Source: Bradyrhizobium diazoefficiens (GTDB lineage: Bacteria > Pseudomonadota > Alphaproteobacteria > Rhizobiales > Xanthobacteraceae). From it: 64,000 nucleotides of DNA. Shown here in pieces: positions 26,046 to 37,100 of this stretch. Made by a program: the position numbers and the translations under genes. Every line of letters starts with the position of its first letter. Positions within the stretch are counted from its first letter, which is position 1. Below the pieces are notes generated by a model, which saw nothing but the letters and a program-made list of their open reading frames with translations, ran no database searches and was not told where the DNA came from. The stretch covers positions 5,143,001-5,207,000 of the forward strand of contig NZ_CP067100.1 in the NCBI RefSeq assembly GCF_016616235.1, read 5' to 3'.

Positions 26046-27218
26046 TCAGGCGCCGCCGAAGGCACAGTTGTTGGTCAGCTCCGGCAAGTCGGTACGCCGG
26101 CCGAACGACCACAGAATCCAGCCCAGTTCGTAGCTACGGCACTCAAGCCGGACTTCCACGTCAGAGCCGTCAATCAGCCGCTCACCGTTTCCGAGCCAGG
26201 CGTTCTTGAGTGCGCGCAATACTCGCGGCGCCTTGGTCGTCAATTCACCCTTGCGAACCTGCGAGCGAAGGCTCAGGCTCAGTTCAGGCACGAGCATGGA
26301 CCGGCCCAGCTGATTCTGGCCGAGCACCCAATTGAATCCCTTGACCAGGGAGTCCCGCGATTCCCTCTGCCCAAAGCGCTCCGCCCATTCCAGCAGTGCC
26401 GGCGCCATTCCATACTGATGAACCGAATAGACCTCGTAGAAATCAACGACGCGGCCGCTCATCGCGTCGAAAAACCAGGGCCATTCACCTTGTGGGCCTT
26501 GAAGCGCTATCAGATTGCGCACACAAGTATCGGCCATGACAAGCGCGGACGCATCGCCGGCGAATTCGCCATATTGATAGCAGGCGATCGAGAGATAGGT
26601 CTGCGTCGCAAATGACGAAAAGCGGCGCCGAAGGCCGAACGGCGCGTCGAAGAACAATCCCGATCCGCTGTGGAAGCGTTCCTTCAAGAAACGATAAAGC
26701 GGCCTGGCGTAGCGCCACCATTCGTTCTCGCCTGCCCTCGCCTGCGCCACGACTCCCGTGAGCAGCATGCCAAGATCCTGCGCCCGGAAAGTTCTCCACC
26801 CGGATTCATCGGAAAGGATGGCTCTCAGCTCGTGTTTGACCGGCTCCGGTATTTCGACGCCGAGCTCGGCGGCGCTCCATAGCGCCATACCGAAGGCGTA
26901 CTTCCGCACCGGGAGCTGCGTGAGTTGCAGAGCATTGCGACGGAATGTTTCGGGCAGATCAATGCCACTTGGAATTCCGGCGACGCGCGACATCCCGAGC
27001 AAAACGTTGAGCGTATAAAATACGTCGCTGCCAGGTACGGACTCGTTTGGTGAAGCACGTCCATCGAGATGGTAGATATGGGACCACCGGCGATGTTCAG
27101 GTAGCCAACAACGTTCCAGCCCGTTGAGCGCATAGTCCACCAGCGGCGAATTCCGCGAGAGCTTACTCGCCGCCGTGGGCACCAGAAGCTTCACCCCAAA
27201 ATTCGGACTAATGATCAT
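26046..27218 (-). CDS. Uncharacterised helical (alpha/alpha-barrel-like) protein, last gene of the second type I secretion operon
   Basis: This is a soluble-looking protein of about 390 aa with no signal peptide that I do not recognise. Repeated aromatic-rich helical stretches (DYALNGLERCWLPEHRRWSHIY, YRFLKERFHSGSGLFFDAPFG, GPQGEWPWFFDAMSGRVVDF, YEVYSVHQYGMAPALLEWAE) resemble the alpha-hairpin toroids of glycoside hydrolases and uronate hydrolases/lyases. The ATG at 27218 (MIISPNFG) is chosen; a TTG six codons earlier is also in frame. It begins 25 nt after the HlyD stop and so is probably co-expressed with the secretion genes. A role in glycan handling is only a guess. Confidence 0.6.
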   Translation of the reverse strand: MIISPNFGVKLLVPTAASKLSRNSPLVDYALNGLERCWLPEHRRWSHIYHLDGRASPNESVPGSDVFYTLNVLLGMSRVAGIPSGIDLPETFRRNALQLTQLPVRKYAFGMALWSAAELGVEIPEPVKHELRAILSDESGWRTFRAQDLGMLLTGVVAQARAGENEWWRYARPLYRFLKERFHSGSGLFFDAPFGLRRRFSSFATQTYLSIACYQYGEFAGDASALVMADTCVRNLIALQGPQGEWPWFFDAMSGRVVDFYEVYSVHQYGMAPALLEWAERFGQRESRDSLVKGFNWVLGQNQLGRSMLVPELSLSLRSQVRKGELTTKAPRVLRALKNAWLGNGERLIDGSDVEVRLECRSYELGWILWSFGRRTDLPELTNNCAFGGA

Positions 27219-27242
27219 GGTCAATCGCCATCCCAAGCCGGG

Positions 27243-28670
27243 TTAATATTCACGGATGCTTTCATCCAATCCGCGTAGCAACGGGTAGAGGAAATAGGAG
27301 ATCACGGTGCGCTTGCCGACTTTCAGTTCGGCCGTCACCGCCATACCCGGAATCAGTTGGATGCGCTCAGCCGGCAGCCGAAGGTGCGTGTCAGACAAAT
27401 CGACCAGTACGCGGTAATAGGGAGCTGGCGCGCGGCGCGCACCTTCGGCCTTCGTATCCGGCGAGAACGTGTCCTGACTGATGACGCGGACTTCTCCCGT
27501 TGAAGTTCCATACTTCTGGAAAGGAAACGCTTCGAACTTGATCCGGACCGGTTGTCCAAGCGCCACCTGACCGATATCCCGCCCCTCGACGTTGACCTCC
27601 GCCTGAAGCGGCACGTCACGTGGAACCAGGACAAACAGCGTTTCCGCTTCGCGAACCACCGAGCCGACTGTCCGGTTCGCGATATCCAGCACCACGGCAT
27701 CGGCCGGCGCCTGCAGGACGATCAACTGTCGCCGAAGCTCGGCCTTCTTCAATTCCTCTGCTGCGCTATTGCGTTTCGGCAGCGTCTCCACCAGTTCTTG
27801 ATAGGTGGTGCGACGAAACTCCTCGGCGAATACCTTCTGGTCAGCGCGGGCCTTTTCCAGCCGATGCGTGGTATCGGCGATACTGCCACGAACACGCGCC
27901 AGATTGCTCTCGACCTCAAGCCGTGCATCGCGAGACAGTAGGAAGTTCAGCCTCGAACCGACCTCCTTGTCCATCAGCGTGGTGCGCATCGCTTCAATCG
28001 AACGCATCGTGTCGAGCCGCTGAAGGAGAACCGCCTCTTCGTCCTGCGCTGTCTTGAGATTGGCTCGAGCGGAGGCGATCTGCGCGTCGTAGTTCTGGAT
28101 CTGCGCCCCGTAGGCAACTCTCCTCTGCACGAACAACTTGCCTTGCAGGACCTGATCCGCATTCGTCAGCTCCTTGACGGCGTACTCTATTCCATTCAAT
28201 TCGGCGCCCAGGCGATCGATCGACGCATCGAAACCAGCCACTCTGCCGCGCAATTGATCGAAATCCGCCTGCGAGAAAGTCGGATCGAGCGTAGCCAGAA
28301 CGTCGCCGCGGTTGACGCGATCACCGGCCTTGACGTGGATCTCGCGTATGACCGACGTTTCCAGCGGCTGCACGACGATGTTGGGACGCGTCGTGGTCAA
28401 TTTCCCCTGCGCCGTGACGATCATCTCCACCTGCGAAACGGATGCCCAGGTGACCGCGAAGGCAATCAGCGCAAGTACGCCGTAGAGGGTGAGACGCGCG
28501 AGCCGCGGCGGCGCTTGCTGCTCCACCTCGGTGGCATCGGACTGGAACTCAGCGATGACTGGCGCGCGCCTCGGCCCTGGCCTGAATAGCTTTCGCCGGC
28601 GCTCGACCGGTCTGGCCGGAACGAGACCGTTCGGCTTCGCATCCGCGCGTGATTGCCTTGTCTCCTTCAT
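27243..28670 (-). CDS. HlyD-family type I secretion membrane fusion protein
   Basis: This 475-aa adaptor has a cytoplasmic Arg-rich N-tail (PVERRRKLFRPGPRRAP), one transmembrane segment at about 58-78 (LTLYGVLALIAFAVTWASVSQ), lipoyl-like hairpins (IREIHVKAGDRVNRGDVLATLDPT), a long coiled-coil stretch (about 110-330) and the HlyD C-terminal VIPGMAVTAELKVGKRTVISYFLYPLLRGLDESIREY-type block. The ATG at 28670 overlaps the upstream ABC gene stop by 4 nt (ATGA); a longer frame to 28718 is less likely. It would connect the HlyB-like exporter to an outer-membrane TolC-like channel not encoded here. Confidence 0.92.
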   Translation of the reverse strand: MKETRQSRADAKPNGLVPARPVERRRKLFRPGPRRAPVIAEFQSDATEVEQQAPPRLARLTLYGVLALIAFAVTWASVSQVEMIVTAQGKLTTTRPNIVVQPLETSVIREIHVKAGDRVNRGDVLATLDPTFSQADFDQLRGRVAGFDASIDRLGAELNGIEYAVKELTNADQVLQGKLFVQRRVAYGAQIQNYDAQIASARANLKTAQDEEAVLLQRLDTMRSIEAMRTTLMDKEVGSRLNFLLSRDARLEVESNLARVRGSIADTTHRLEKARADQKVFAEEFRRTTYQELVETLPKRNSAAEELKKAELRRQLIVLQAPADAVVLDIANRTVGSVVREAETLFVLVPRDVPLQAEVNVEGRDIGQVALGQPVRIKFEAFPFQKYGTSTGEVRVISQDTFSPDTKAEGARRAPAPYYRVLVDLSDTHLRLPAERIQLIPGMAVTAELKVGKRTVISYFLYPLLRGLDESIREY

Positions 28671-30886
28671 GCAATCTGCTTCATCTGTTGGTTCCACAAA
28701 TGCCTGTAGATGGTGCATTTCGACAGGAGATGGTCGTGGCGATCCACGTCGACGATTCGGCCGCGGTCCATCACCAGGATCTGGCTTGCCTCGGTCAGCA
28801 TCGACAGCCGATGCGAGACGATGATGACGGTACGCCCAGCTGCCAAACGGCGGAGATTGCGCCTGATGATCATTTCGCTTTCGGAATCGAGGGCACTCGT
28901 CGCTTCATCTAAAATCAAGATCCGTGGATTGACGATCAGAGCCCTCGCAATTGCCAGCCGCTGCTTCTGCCCGCCGGACAGGTTGGAGGCGTCTTCCTCG
29001 AGCATGGTGTCGAAGCCACGGGGCAACCGCTCGATGAACTCGTCGGCGCCTGCGAGCTGCGCCGCAGCGACGACCTCGGCAAAGGTCGCGTCACGCTTGA
29101 CGCACGCGATATTGTCGCGAACCGTCCCGCGAAACAGGAAATTGTCTTGCAGGACGATTCCGAGATTTCGACGCAGGTGTGCGAGGTCGAACTCTCTCGA
29201 ATCATATCCGTCGATACGCACCAATCCCTGCTGCACCGGATACATGCCCGAAATCAGCCTTGTGAGCGTCGTCTTGCCGGAGCCGCTCCGGCCCACGATT
29301 CCGAAGATCGAGCCTGGCTCGATGGTGAAGGAGACATCGTCAAGTGCCGGCGCTCCCTCAGCTCCGTATCGGAAAGAGACACTGTCGAACTCGATTTTGC
29401 CGGCAAGGTCGGGCCGCAGCCCATCTTTCCGACCATCACGCTCAGGCTTCTGATTCATGACCTCGCCGAGCATTTTCACGGCAAGAGCAACTTCCTGGTA
29501 TTCGTGCACCATGGTCACGAGCTGGACCAGTGGTCCGGAGACCCTGCCGGCCAACATGTTGAAAGCGACGAGCGCGCCGATTGTCATTTCTCCAGCGAAG
29601 ACATCGAGTGCTCCGACAGAAATGATTCCAAGCGTCATGATCTTCTCAAGAAATCCGGTGAGCGCCTGGGCGCCTGCGGAAATCTTCTCGACACCGAATC
29701 GCATGGTCACGGACTGCGCACAGCGGCTATCCCAAACCCTGCTCTGCGCTGGCTCCATCCCCAGCGTCTTCACCGTGCGCATACCGTGGACTGTTTCGAC
29801 GAGGAGAGCCTGCCGCGCACCTTCCGCCTGGTAAAGATCGTAAAGCCGTCGCCGGAAAGGGCCCATGAGCAGGCCGACAACAGCGCCGCTCGCGGCGGTG
29901 AAGGCCAGGACCATCAAAGTCAATTTGACGCTGTAGAGCGCAAGGACCGGCAGGAAGACGAACAACGAGAGCGCGTCGAGGGTCGTCAAGAATAGGCGCC
30001 CGGTCAGAAACTCGCGAATCCGCGCTGCCTGCTGCATGTGCTTGACCAGCACCCCCGCGGCCATATGCTCGAAAAACGTGACCGGCAGCCCGAGGAGATG
30101 ACCGAACGTCTTTGTCGCAACGCGAATGTCAACCCTGTTGGTCGCATACAGCAGCAGGTAGCGCCGCAGAAAGCCAAATATCGCGTCAAAGACGAGCGCT
30201 ACGGCCGCCCCAGCCGCGAGGACGTAGAGCGTGGTGAAGCTCTCGTGAACCAGAACCTTGTCGATGACGAGCTGGAAAAAGATCGGGACGACGAGGCCCA
30301 ACGCATAGAGCAGGATCGCGGCAATGGCGACGTCCCTGAACAGGCGCCATTGAAGAAGCAGTTCCGGTACGAACCAGCGCAGACCGAAACTCCTCCGACC
30401 GTCCTGCGTCGACTGCTCGCGCTTGATCAGGATCGTGTCGCCGGCCCAATGGGCACAGAAGCGGTCGCGATCGACAACCAAGACCTCGTGCTTGCGGTCG
30501 GCGAGCGGGTCGAAGATGCTGACGACCTCGGTGCCGTCGGCTCGCCGTCCCGCACCAAGGACAACGATCCAGTTGCCATTCGCGAGCTTCGCCAGCGCCG
30601 GATAGGCCTCTCCGAGACGAATCAGCGCGCCCCAATCCAGTTTCGTGCTTCTCGCGCGCAGGCCTGCATCCTTCGCCATGCGCAACAGGAGATTCAACGA
30701 GAGCGGCCCGGCTACCGCGTAGGCATGCTTCAACCGCTCGACCGGCAGATCTATGCCATGGTGACCTGAAACCTTGGACAGGCATTCCAATGCCGTCTGC
30801 GTTGCCAATCCGGGCGCGGGGGCATCCGCAACCTGGTCCTTCGCGCCGCCAGCGGCGTCGACTTCAGCGGAAATTCGAAGAGACAT
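28667..30886 (-). CDS. HlyB-like ABC exporter with a degenerate C39 peptidase-like domain
   Basis: This 739-aa exporter has three parts. Residues about 25-150 resemble a C39 domain, but the segment ATQTALECLSKVSGHHG carries no Cys at the expected catalytic place. It is therefore probably a C39-like domain that binds rather than cleaves its substrate, as in HlyB. A transmembrane domain follows (about 165-470), then the ATPase with Walker A GRSGSGKTT (about 532-540), LSGGQ (about 636-640) and Walker B LILDEATSALD (about 656). The upstream gene for a very large repeat protein is the probable cargo. The start overlaps the 106-aa gene by 23 nt. Confidence 0.92.
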   Translation of the reverse strand: MSLRISAEVDAAGGAKDQVADAPAPGLATQTALECLSKVSGHHGIDLPVERLKHAYAVAGPLSLNLLLRMAKDAGLRARSTKLDWGALIRLGEAYPALAKLANGNWIVVLGAGRRADGTEVVSIFDPLADRKHEVLVVDRDRFCAHWAGDTILIKREQSTQDGRRSFGLRWFVPELLLQWRLFRDVAIAAILLYALGLVVPIFFQLVIDKVLVHESFTTLYVLAAGAAVALVFDAIFGFLRRYLLLYATNRVDIRVATKTFGHLLGLPVTFFEHMAAGVLVKHMQQAARIREFLTGRLFLTTLDALSLFVFLPVLALYSVKLTLMVLAFTAASGAVVGLLMGPFRRRLYDLYQAEGARQALLVETVHGMRTVKTLGMEPAQSRVWDSRCAQSVTMRFGVEKISAGAQALTGFLEKIMTLGIISVGALDVFAGEMTIGALVAFNMLAGRVSGPLVQLVTMVHEYQEVALAVKMLGEVMNQKPERDGRKDGLRPDLAGKIEFDSVSFRYGAEGAPALDDVSFTIEPGSIFGIVGRSGSGKTTLTRLISGMYPVQQGLVRIDGYDSREFDLAHLRRNLGIVLQDNFLFRGTVRDNIACVKRDATFAEVVAAAQLAGADEFIERLPRGFDTMLEEDASNLSGGQKQRLAIARALIVNPRILILDEATSALDSESEMIIRRNLRRLAAGRTVIIVSHRLSMLTEASQILVMDRGRIVDVDRHDHLLSKCTIYRHLWNQQMKQIA

Positions 30887-31184
30887 TCAGAGACCGTGTG
30901 TTGGGCGCGAGCGCATCATGTACTCCCGACGCACCGTTGTGCGACTGAACTGGCGGGTTCTTCCGGACCACGCCCGCGTCAACCAGGCCCTGAAGCGCCT
31001 TCTGCATCACATCGACCGAATTGGCGAAGGATTCGACCGAAAAGATCAACCGCTGCGAAAACACGCGTTTGGGGGCATTGTTCGCGTCGCGCTCCGTCGG
31101 TGAAAGACTGACCAGATCGACGCGGACGATGGTGCCGCTGACAGTAATTTCTTCGATTCCATCGGTGTAGAGTTCGGCGTGCAT
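30864..31184 (-). CDS. Small conserved-looking protein between giant secreted protein and its exporter
   Basis: This 106-aa acidic-to-neutral protein has no signal peptide or membrane segment: MHAELYTDGIEEITVSGTIVRVDLVSLSP, then QRLIFSVESFANSVDVMQKALQGLVDAGVVRK. It looks like a short beta-strand unit followed by a helix. I do not recognise a family. It lies 10 nt downstream of the giant protein gene and overlaps the exporter start by 23 nt, so it is translated with the system. It may be a chaperone or regulator for the secreted protein, which is inference from position only. Confidence 0.65.
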   Translation of the reverse strand: MHAELYTDGIEEITVSGTIVRVDLVSLSPTERDANNAPKRVFSQRLIFSVESFANSVDVMQKALQGLVDAGVVRKNPPVQSHNGASGVHDALAPNTRSLNVSSNFR

Positions 31185-31194
31185 CTTACGTCTC

Positions 31195-34100
31195 CTATGC
31201 TGCCAGCTGCGGCCTGAAAACTACGTCAACGCCATAGCTCGTCGCGTTGAAGGTATTGGTCGGAAATAGGCTATCCGTCCCGTACGCAAACACACCGTTG
31301 CCGCCGATCGATGCCGAGGATGGAGCCGTCAGAGGTCCGTTGGTAATCGCGTTGGCGAGCAGGCCTGGATCAGACGCGTAATCGCCGGGGGTGTGATAGG
31401 AGGCGACGTAGGTCGTTCCCGGCATGATCGTCACGGGCGTGGCGAAATTGACCTGTTGCCAGCCGTCGGCCGTTTCGTTGGTAAAGGTCGCCGTTGCCAG
31501 CAAAGTCCCGGTGCTGCTCCAAAGATCCGCGACGTGGGTGCCCGTGTTGGATGGGCCCTTGTAGAAGCGAATGCCGACAACATCGCCTGGGGTGGACGTC
31601 TGAAACTTGACGCCAAGTTCCACCGACTGTGGATCATTGGCCGCCACAATGCTGGGCTCATCACTTGCGCTGAACAGGCGCACAGTCGTCGAAGACGCAA
31701 CGTTCACATCGAGGGAGACGAGTGCGCTGGCGGTGCCACCATGGCCGTCGGAGATGCTGTAGTTGAAGGACGCCGGTCCTGTGTAGCCGGTCGTGGGAGT
31801 GAAGTTCACGCTGTTGCTTTGGGCGTTGAAGCTGGCGACGCCGTTCGTACCGCCGCTCGCACCCGTGATCGTGAGCGCATTGCCGTCCGGATCGGTGTCG
31901 TTGGCAAGCAGTGCCGTGGCCGGAATCGCGAAGGGGACGTTCTGCGTGGCGTGGAAGCCGCTGTCGTTCGCCGCGACAGGCGACTGGTTGGCGCCGCCGC
32001 TCGAGCTGTTGAACACGACATCGACCCAGTAATTGCTTGCGCTATAGCTGCTGGTCGGGAGCAGATTGCCCGTTCCGTAGGTGTAGAGGCCATTGACGCT
32101 CGCAGGAGCCGTGAGCGGACCGTTGGTGCGAGCGGTGGTGAAGTAGCTGGTGGTGGAGGCATAATGGCCGTTGCTGTGATAGCTCGCGACATAGGTGGCG
32201 CCGGCCGTGATGGACACGGGACTGCTGAACGTGACGGTCTGCCAGCCGCTGCTGGTCTCGTTGGTGAAAGTCGCGGTCGCCAGCAGCGCGCCGGTGCTGC
32301 TCCACAACGAGCCCGTATGAGTGCCGAGGTCATTTGCACTCTTGAAGTACTTGATGCCGGCAATCGTGCCTGCCATGGAGGATGTGAATTGCACTCCGAG
32401 ATTGACCTGAGACGTATCCGCATTCGACCGAACTGCGGGGATATCCGAACTCGAGAACAGGCTCACCGTTGAAGGCACTGCCGACACGGCGATGTTGAAT
32501 GTCTCACTGTTGGTGAGATTACCGAGATCAGCAGCAGAGACCGTAACGCTGAGCGTGCCAACGTCCGCAGACGTCGGCGTGCCGCTAAAGGTGCGGGTCT
32601 GAGTATTGAAGGTGAGCCAGGCGGGAAGAGCTGAAGTTACGGTGTAGCTGAGCGCGTCGCCGGCATCGACATCCGTAAAAGTGCCGGCGGGCAGCGTCAG
32701 AGAGAACGCCGAGCCCACGGTCGCAGCCTGGCTGCCGGTCTGGATCGCCAGCACCGGCGCGTCGTTGGCGCCGCGAATGGTGACAGTAAGGGTGGTCGAC
32801 GATGTGGCGCCGGCGGCGTCCCGCATCGTATAGTTGAAGACATCGGTCAGCGTATCGGTCGACTGCCGCAGGGCCTGAACGGCTGCATCGTTCTCGTTCA
32901 CCGTGTAGGTGAAAGCACCCGAGGCACTGAGCGCGAGGGTGCCGTGCGCGCCCGCGAGAGCTGAACCGAGTGTCCCGTTGGCCGAGCCGAAGCTGACTGC
33001 AGTGACGGTCTTGGTGTCGCCGGCATCGGGATCGGTATCGTTGGCCAGCACGTTGCCGGTGGCGGGCGAACCACCAGTGCTATTGTTTACGCCGCCCTTC
33101 TCGGTGGCGTCCGCGACGTCAGCAACCGCGGTTGGCGGCGTATTATTGGCGGCGGCGGATCCGTTGAAGACGACGTCGACCCAGTAGTTGGAGGATTTGA
33201 AAGTATTCGTCGGGAACGCGCTTCCGGATCCGTAGGCATAGACTCCGTTGCTGCCAGCCGGAGCCGTCAACTGGCCGTTGGTGAGCGACGTCGCGAAATA
33301 GTTCTGGGTACCGGAATAGTTGCCGTTGGTGTGGTAGGACGCGACGTAGGTGGTGCCTGCCGTAATGGCAACGGGATTGGAGAAATTGACCTGCTGCCAG
33401 CCGCTGGCTGTCTCGTTCGTGAACGTGGCAGTTGTAAGCAGGGTTCCGGTGGAGTTCCAGAGATCCGCAATATGGGGACCCGTATTCAACGATCCCTTGT
33501 AGAAGCGCAGGCCGGTTATTGTCCCGTTCACCGATGCGGTGAACTTGACTCCGACTTCGACGGGGCTGGTGTCGCCGGAATTGGCGACGCTCGGTGCATC
33601 ATTGGTGCCGAACAGGCTCTGTGCGGAGACCGGATAGTTGACATTGAGCGACACCTGGCCGGATCCGCTCTGGCCGCTCGTGTCCGTGATCGTGTAGGTG
33701 AAGCTCGCCGCCCCGGCATAGCCATTGGTGGGCGTGAAGGTCACGGTCTGGTTCTGCGAATTGTAGCTTACGCTTCCATTGAGCGGACTACCGACGCTGG
33801 TAAGCGAGAAAGGCAGCCCGGACGGGTTGGTGTCGTTCGCGAGCAGCGTTGATGCCGCAATGTTCAGCACGCCATTTTGGCTAACCGTAAAGCCACTGTC
33901 GGCGACAGCTTGCGGCGTGCTGGTGGCGGCGGATCCGTTGAAGACGACGTCGACCCAGTAGTTGGAGGATTTGAACGTATTCGTCGGGAACGCGCTTCCG
34001 GATCCGTAGGCATAGACTCCGTTGCTGCCAGCCGGAGCCGTCAACTGGCCGTTGGTGAGCGACGTCGCGAAATAGTTCTGGGTACCGGAATAGTTGCCGT

Positions 34101-37100
34101 TGGTGTGGTAGGACGCGACGTAGGTGGTGCCTGCCGTAATGGCAACGGGATTGGAGAAATTGACCTGCTGCCAGCCGCTGGCTGTCTCGTTCGTGAACGT
34201 GGCAGTTGTAAGCAGGGTTCCGGTGGAGTTCCAGAGATCCGCAATATGGGGACCCGTATTCAACGATCCCTTGTAGAAGCGCAGGCCGGTTATTGTCCCG
34301 TTCACCGATGCGGTGAACTTGACTCCGACTTCGACGGGGCTGGTGTCGCCGGAATTGGCGACGCTCGGTGCATCATTGGTGCCGAACAGGCTCTGTGCGG
34401 AGACCGGATAGTTGACATTGAGCGACACCTGGCCGGATCCGCTCTGGCCGCTCGTGTCCGTGATCGTGTAGGTGAAGCTCGCCGCCCCGGCATAGCCATT
34501 GGTGGGCGTGAAGGTCACGGTCTGGTTCTGCGAATTGTAGCTTACGCTTCCATTGAGCGGACTACCGACGCTGGTAAGCGAGAAAGGCAGCCCGGACGGG
34601 TTGGTGTCGTTCGCGAGCAGCGTTGATGCCGCAATGTTCAGCACGCCATTTTGGCTAACCGTAAAGCCACCGTCGTCGTGAGCTTGCGGCGAGGTCAGGC
34701 CTGAATCGCTGAAAACGACGTCGACCCAGTAGTTCGCGGCGTCGATAGAGGAAGCGTTGCTGGGGAAGACCGGGCTACTGCCATAGGCATAGACGCCGTT
34801 GAGGCTGCTGCCGGGCGCGGTGAGCGCACCTTTCGTAAGACCGTCATAGTCGATGAAGTAGTAGTCGGTCGAGGAATAGTGGCCAGTGTTCGTGTGATAA
34901 GAAGCGACATACGTGACGCCCGCCTGCACATTGACAGGAGTCGCGAAATCAACCTGCTGCCAGCCGCTCGCTGTTTCGTTGCTAAACGTGGCGCTAGCAA
35001 GCAGCGTCCCGCTGGTGGTCCAGAGATCACCGATGTGGGTGCCGGTATTATCAGATGCCTTGTAGAAACGAATGCCCGTGATCTTGCCCGACACTGCGGG
35101 GACGAATTTGACGCCGAGCTCAACTGCGCCGGAATCGCTGTTTGAGATCACCGCGGGCGTATCAGTCGGACTGAAGAGTGTCAGGTTGGAAGACGGCGTG
35201 ACCGTGTAAGTCGTGCCCGCACTAGGTGTCTCCAGGTTCAGGCTGTCGTCGACCGCCCTAGTCTTGAGACGATATGTCCCCTGCGCGCCTGTGACGAACG
35301 TATATGACCACGTCGCGTTCGCCGCGCCGACGTTGGTGTTGGTTGGATGCCAGGTTGTTCCACCATCCGTGGAGATTTCGACTCCGGCGATCTTTCCAGC
35401 CGCGTCAGCAGCCGTCCCCATCACCGTAATCGATTGCCCCTCGACAACGCTGGCAGCCGAGAGATTAGTGATCGCAGAAGTCGGCGCCGTAGTGTCGCTG
35501 GACTGGATCGCGGCCGTCAGGCTCGCTTGCAGCGTCGCTGGCTGTACCCCCATGTCGGCGAAAAGGTTGACCATCGCCTGCTGGACATTGGGGTCCACCG
35601 GAGTCGCAGGTCCGTCGTGGTTGCTGGCAAGCGCCCACGGCCAGTTGATTGAGCCGGCCGAGAATATCAGTGCGCCACTGACGGGATCCCGATGCAGCAC
35701 GAGATTGTGGGTCGCCGTGCCTGCTCCGAACGTGTTGCCGTAATCAAGCAGATACTTTCCGTCCACATTGACTGTTGAAGACGAGACACTGACCAACCCA
35801 GCCGGACGGAATCCGTTGTCCGGCGCGACGTCCCATTCAACGCCCAATAGGCCAGGTACGAGCGAGGCGGTCTGTCCGGGGGCCGTTTGCGCGACGGCCG
35901 TATTGCGCCAGAAGCGCAACTGGGTCATTGAGTACGGTATCGTGATCGTATCGTACCGAAATGCGTTGACCGCGAACAATGTACCGGTCAATTCATTCGA
36001 GGGAAGAGGCGTCGAACCGAACCGCGGGTCGGAGTAGTTGCCGGTCGCTTGTCCTGTTGGATCAAGCAACGCATTTGCGTGCGTATCCTTGTAGCTGATG
36101 AGTGTGCGGTTGGCTGTTCCGCTGCCATCGATGCTGGGTGCCAGCCTTGTCTTCCAGAAGATCTCGTTGCCCGTGAGAAACGCAAGGCTCACGCCGGCAT
36201 GCGCTGCGGCCTCTACGTTGGCACGCTGAGCTTCGGTCCAATACTCGTCATGCCCCGCGTCCATGAAGACTTTGTGATTGAGCAACAACGAGCCATTTGT
36301 CGCAGCATCGATTCCGGAAATGTAAGAAACATCGTAACCGTTCTGCTCGAGCCAATAGATGGCCGCAATCTCAGCCGTGAACGGAGAGTCTCCCCCCTCG
36401 GAGAAGGTTCCGGTGCCGTCTCGCGTCACGAGGGGGCGATTGTAGCTGACCGCGTAGGCCGATCCGTTGATGCCCGGGCCGTTGCCGAAATAAAGGTTGG
36501 CGCCTCCCCAGCCGTTGTAGGCTTGCCAGTCCTCATCACTTGTCTGCAGGACGACGTCGCTGTGCGAAGCGTCGTTTCTTATGATGAACGGGATCTGGAA
36601 AATCTCGGTGCCGTTGATGACGTTGGCGATGTAGACGCCCGAGGCCGCATCGGTTGGCACGCTCCAGGAATCGGTTACGCTCCAGTTGCCGGCATCGACG
36701 AGACCGGTCGACGGGTCACTTAGTGCAGCCGGTTGGACGACCGCAGCTCCGGCCTGATGCTGCAGGCTCGTAACCAGCCTGGCACCATTGCCGCCATAAT
36801 ATCCCAACCTGTAAACATCGACGTGATAGTTGGGGTTGCCGGTCAGGTTGTTGATCTTGAACTGGACTGTCCCGCCGACATTGGTGCTGATTGCTGTCGC
36901 AAATCCCTGGGTCAGAGTCGAATTGTCGCCCGGCTGGATCTCCCAGACACTTCTCGGCGTGCCCGGCTTCTGGTTTTCCAGCACGATCGAATTCGTGGGT
37001 GGATCGGAGACAATGGTGCCTCCCTGCCCATCGCTTTTGAAATTCCAGTTCAGGTCCATCCCCGAAAACAGCAAGGTGACATTGGCCGCACCATTGCTGA

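Noticed and set aside
28667..30886. Bacteriocin-processing exporter with an active C39 protease
   Set aside because: The position expected for the catalytic Cys is not Cys, and the cargo shows no double-glycine leader.
31195..35200. Regular repeats that might be taken for a CRISPR array or satellite DNA
   Set aside because: Repeat units are in frame, hundreds of bases long and encode DUF4082 and Ig modules; there is no short-repeat/unique-spacer pattern.
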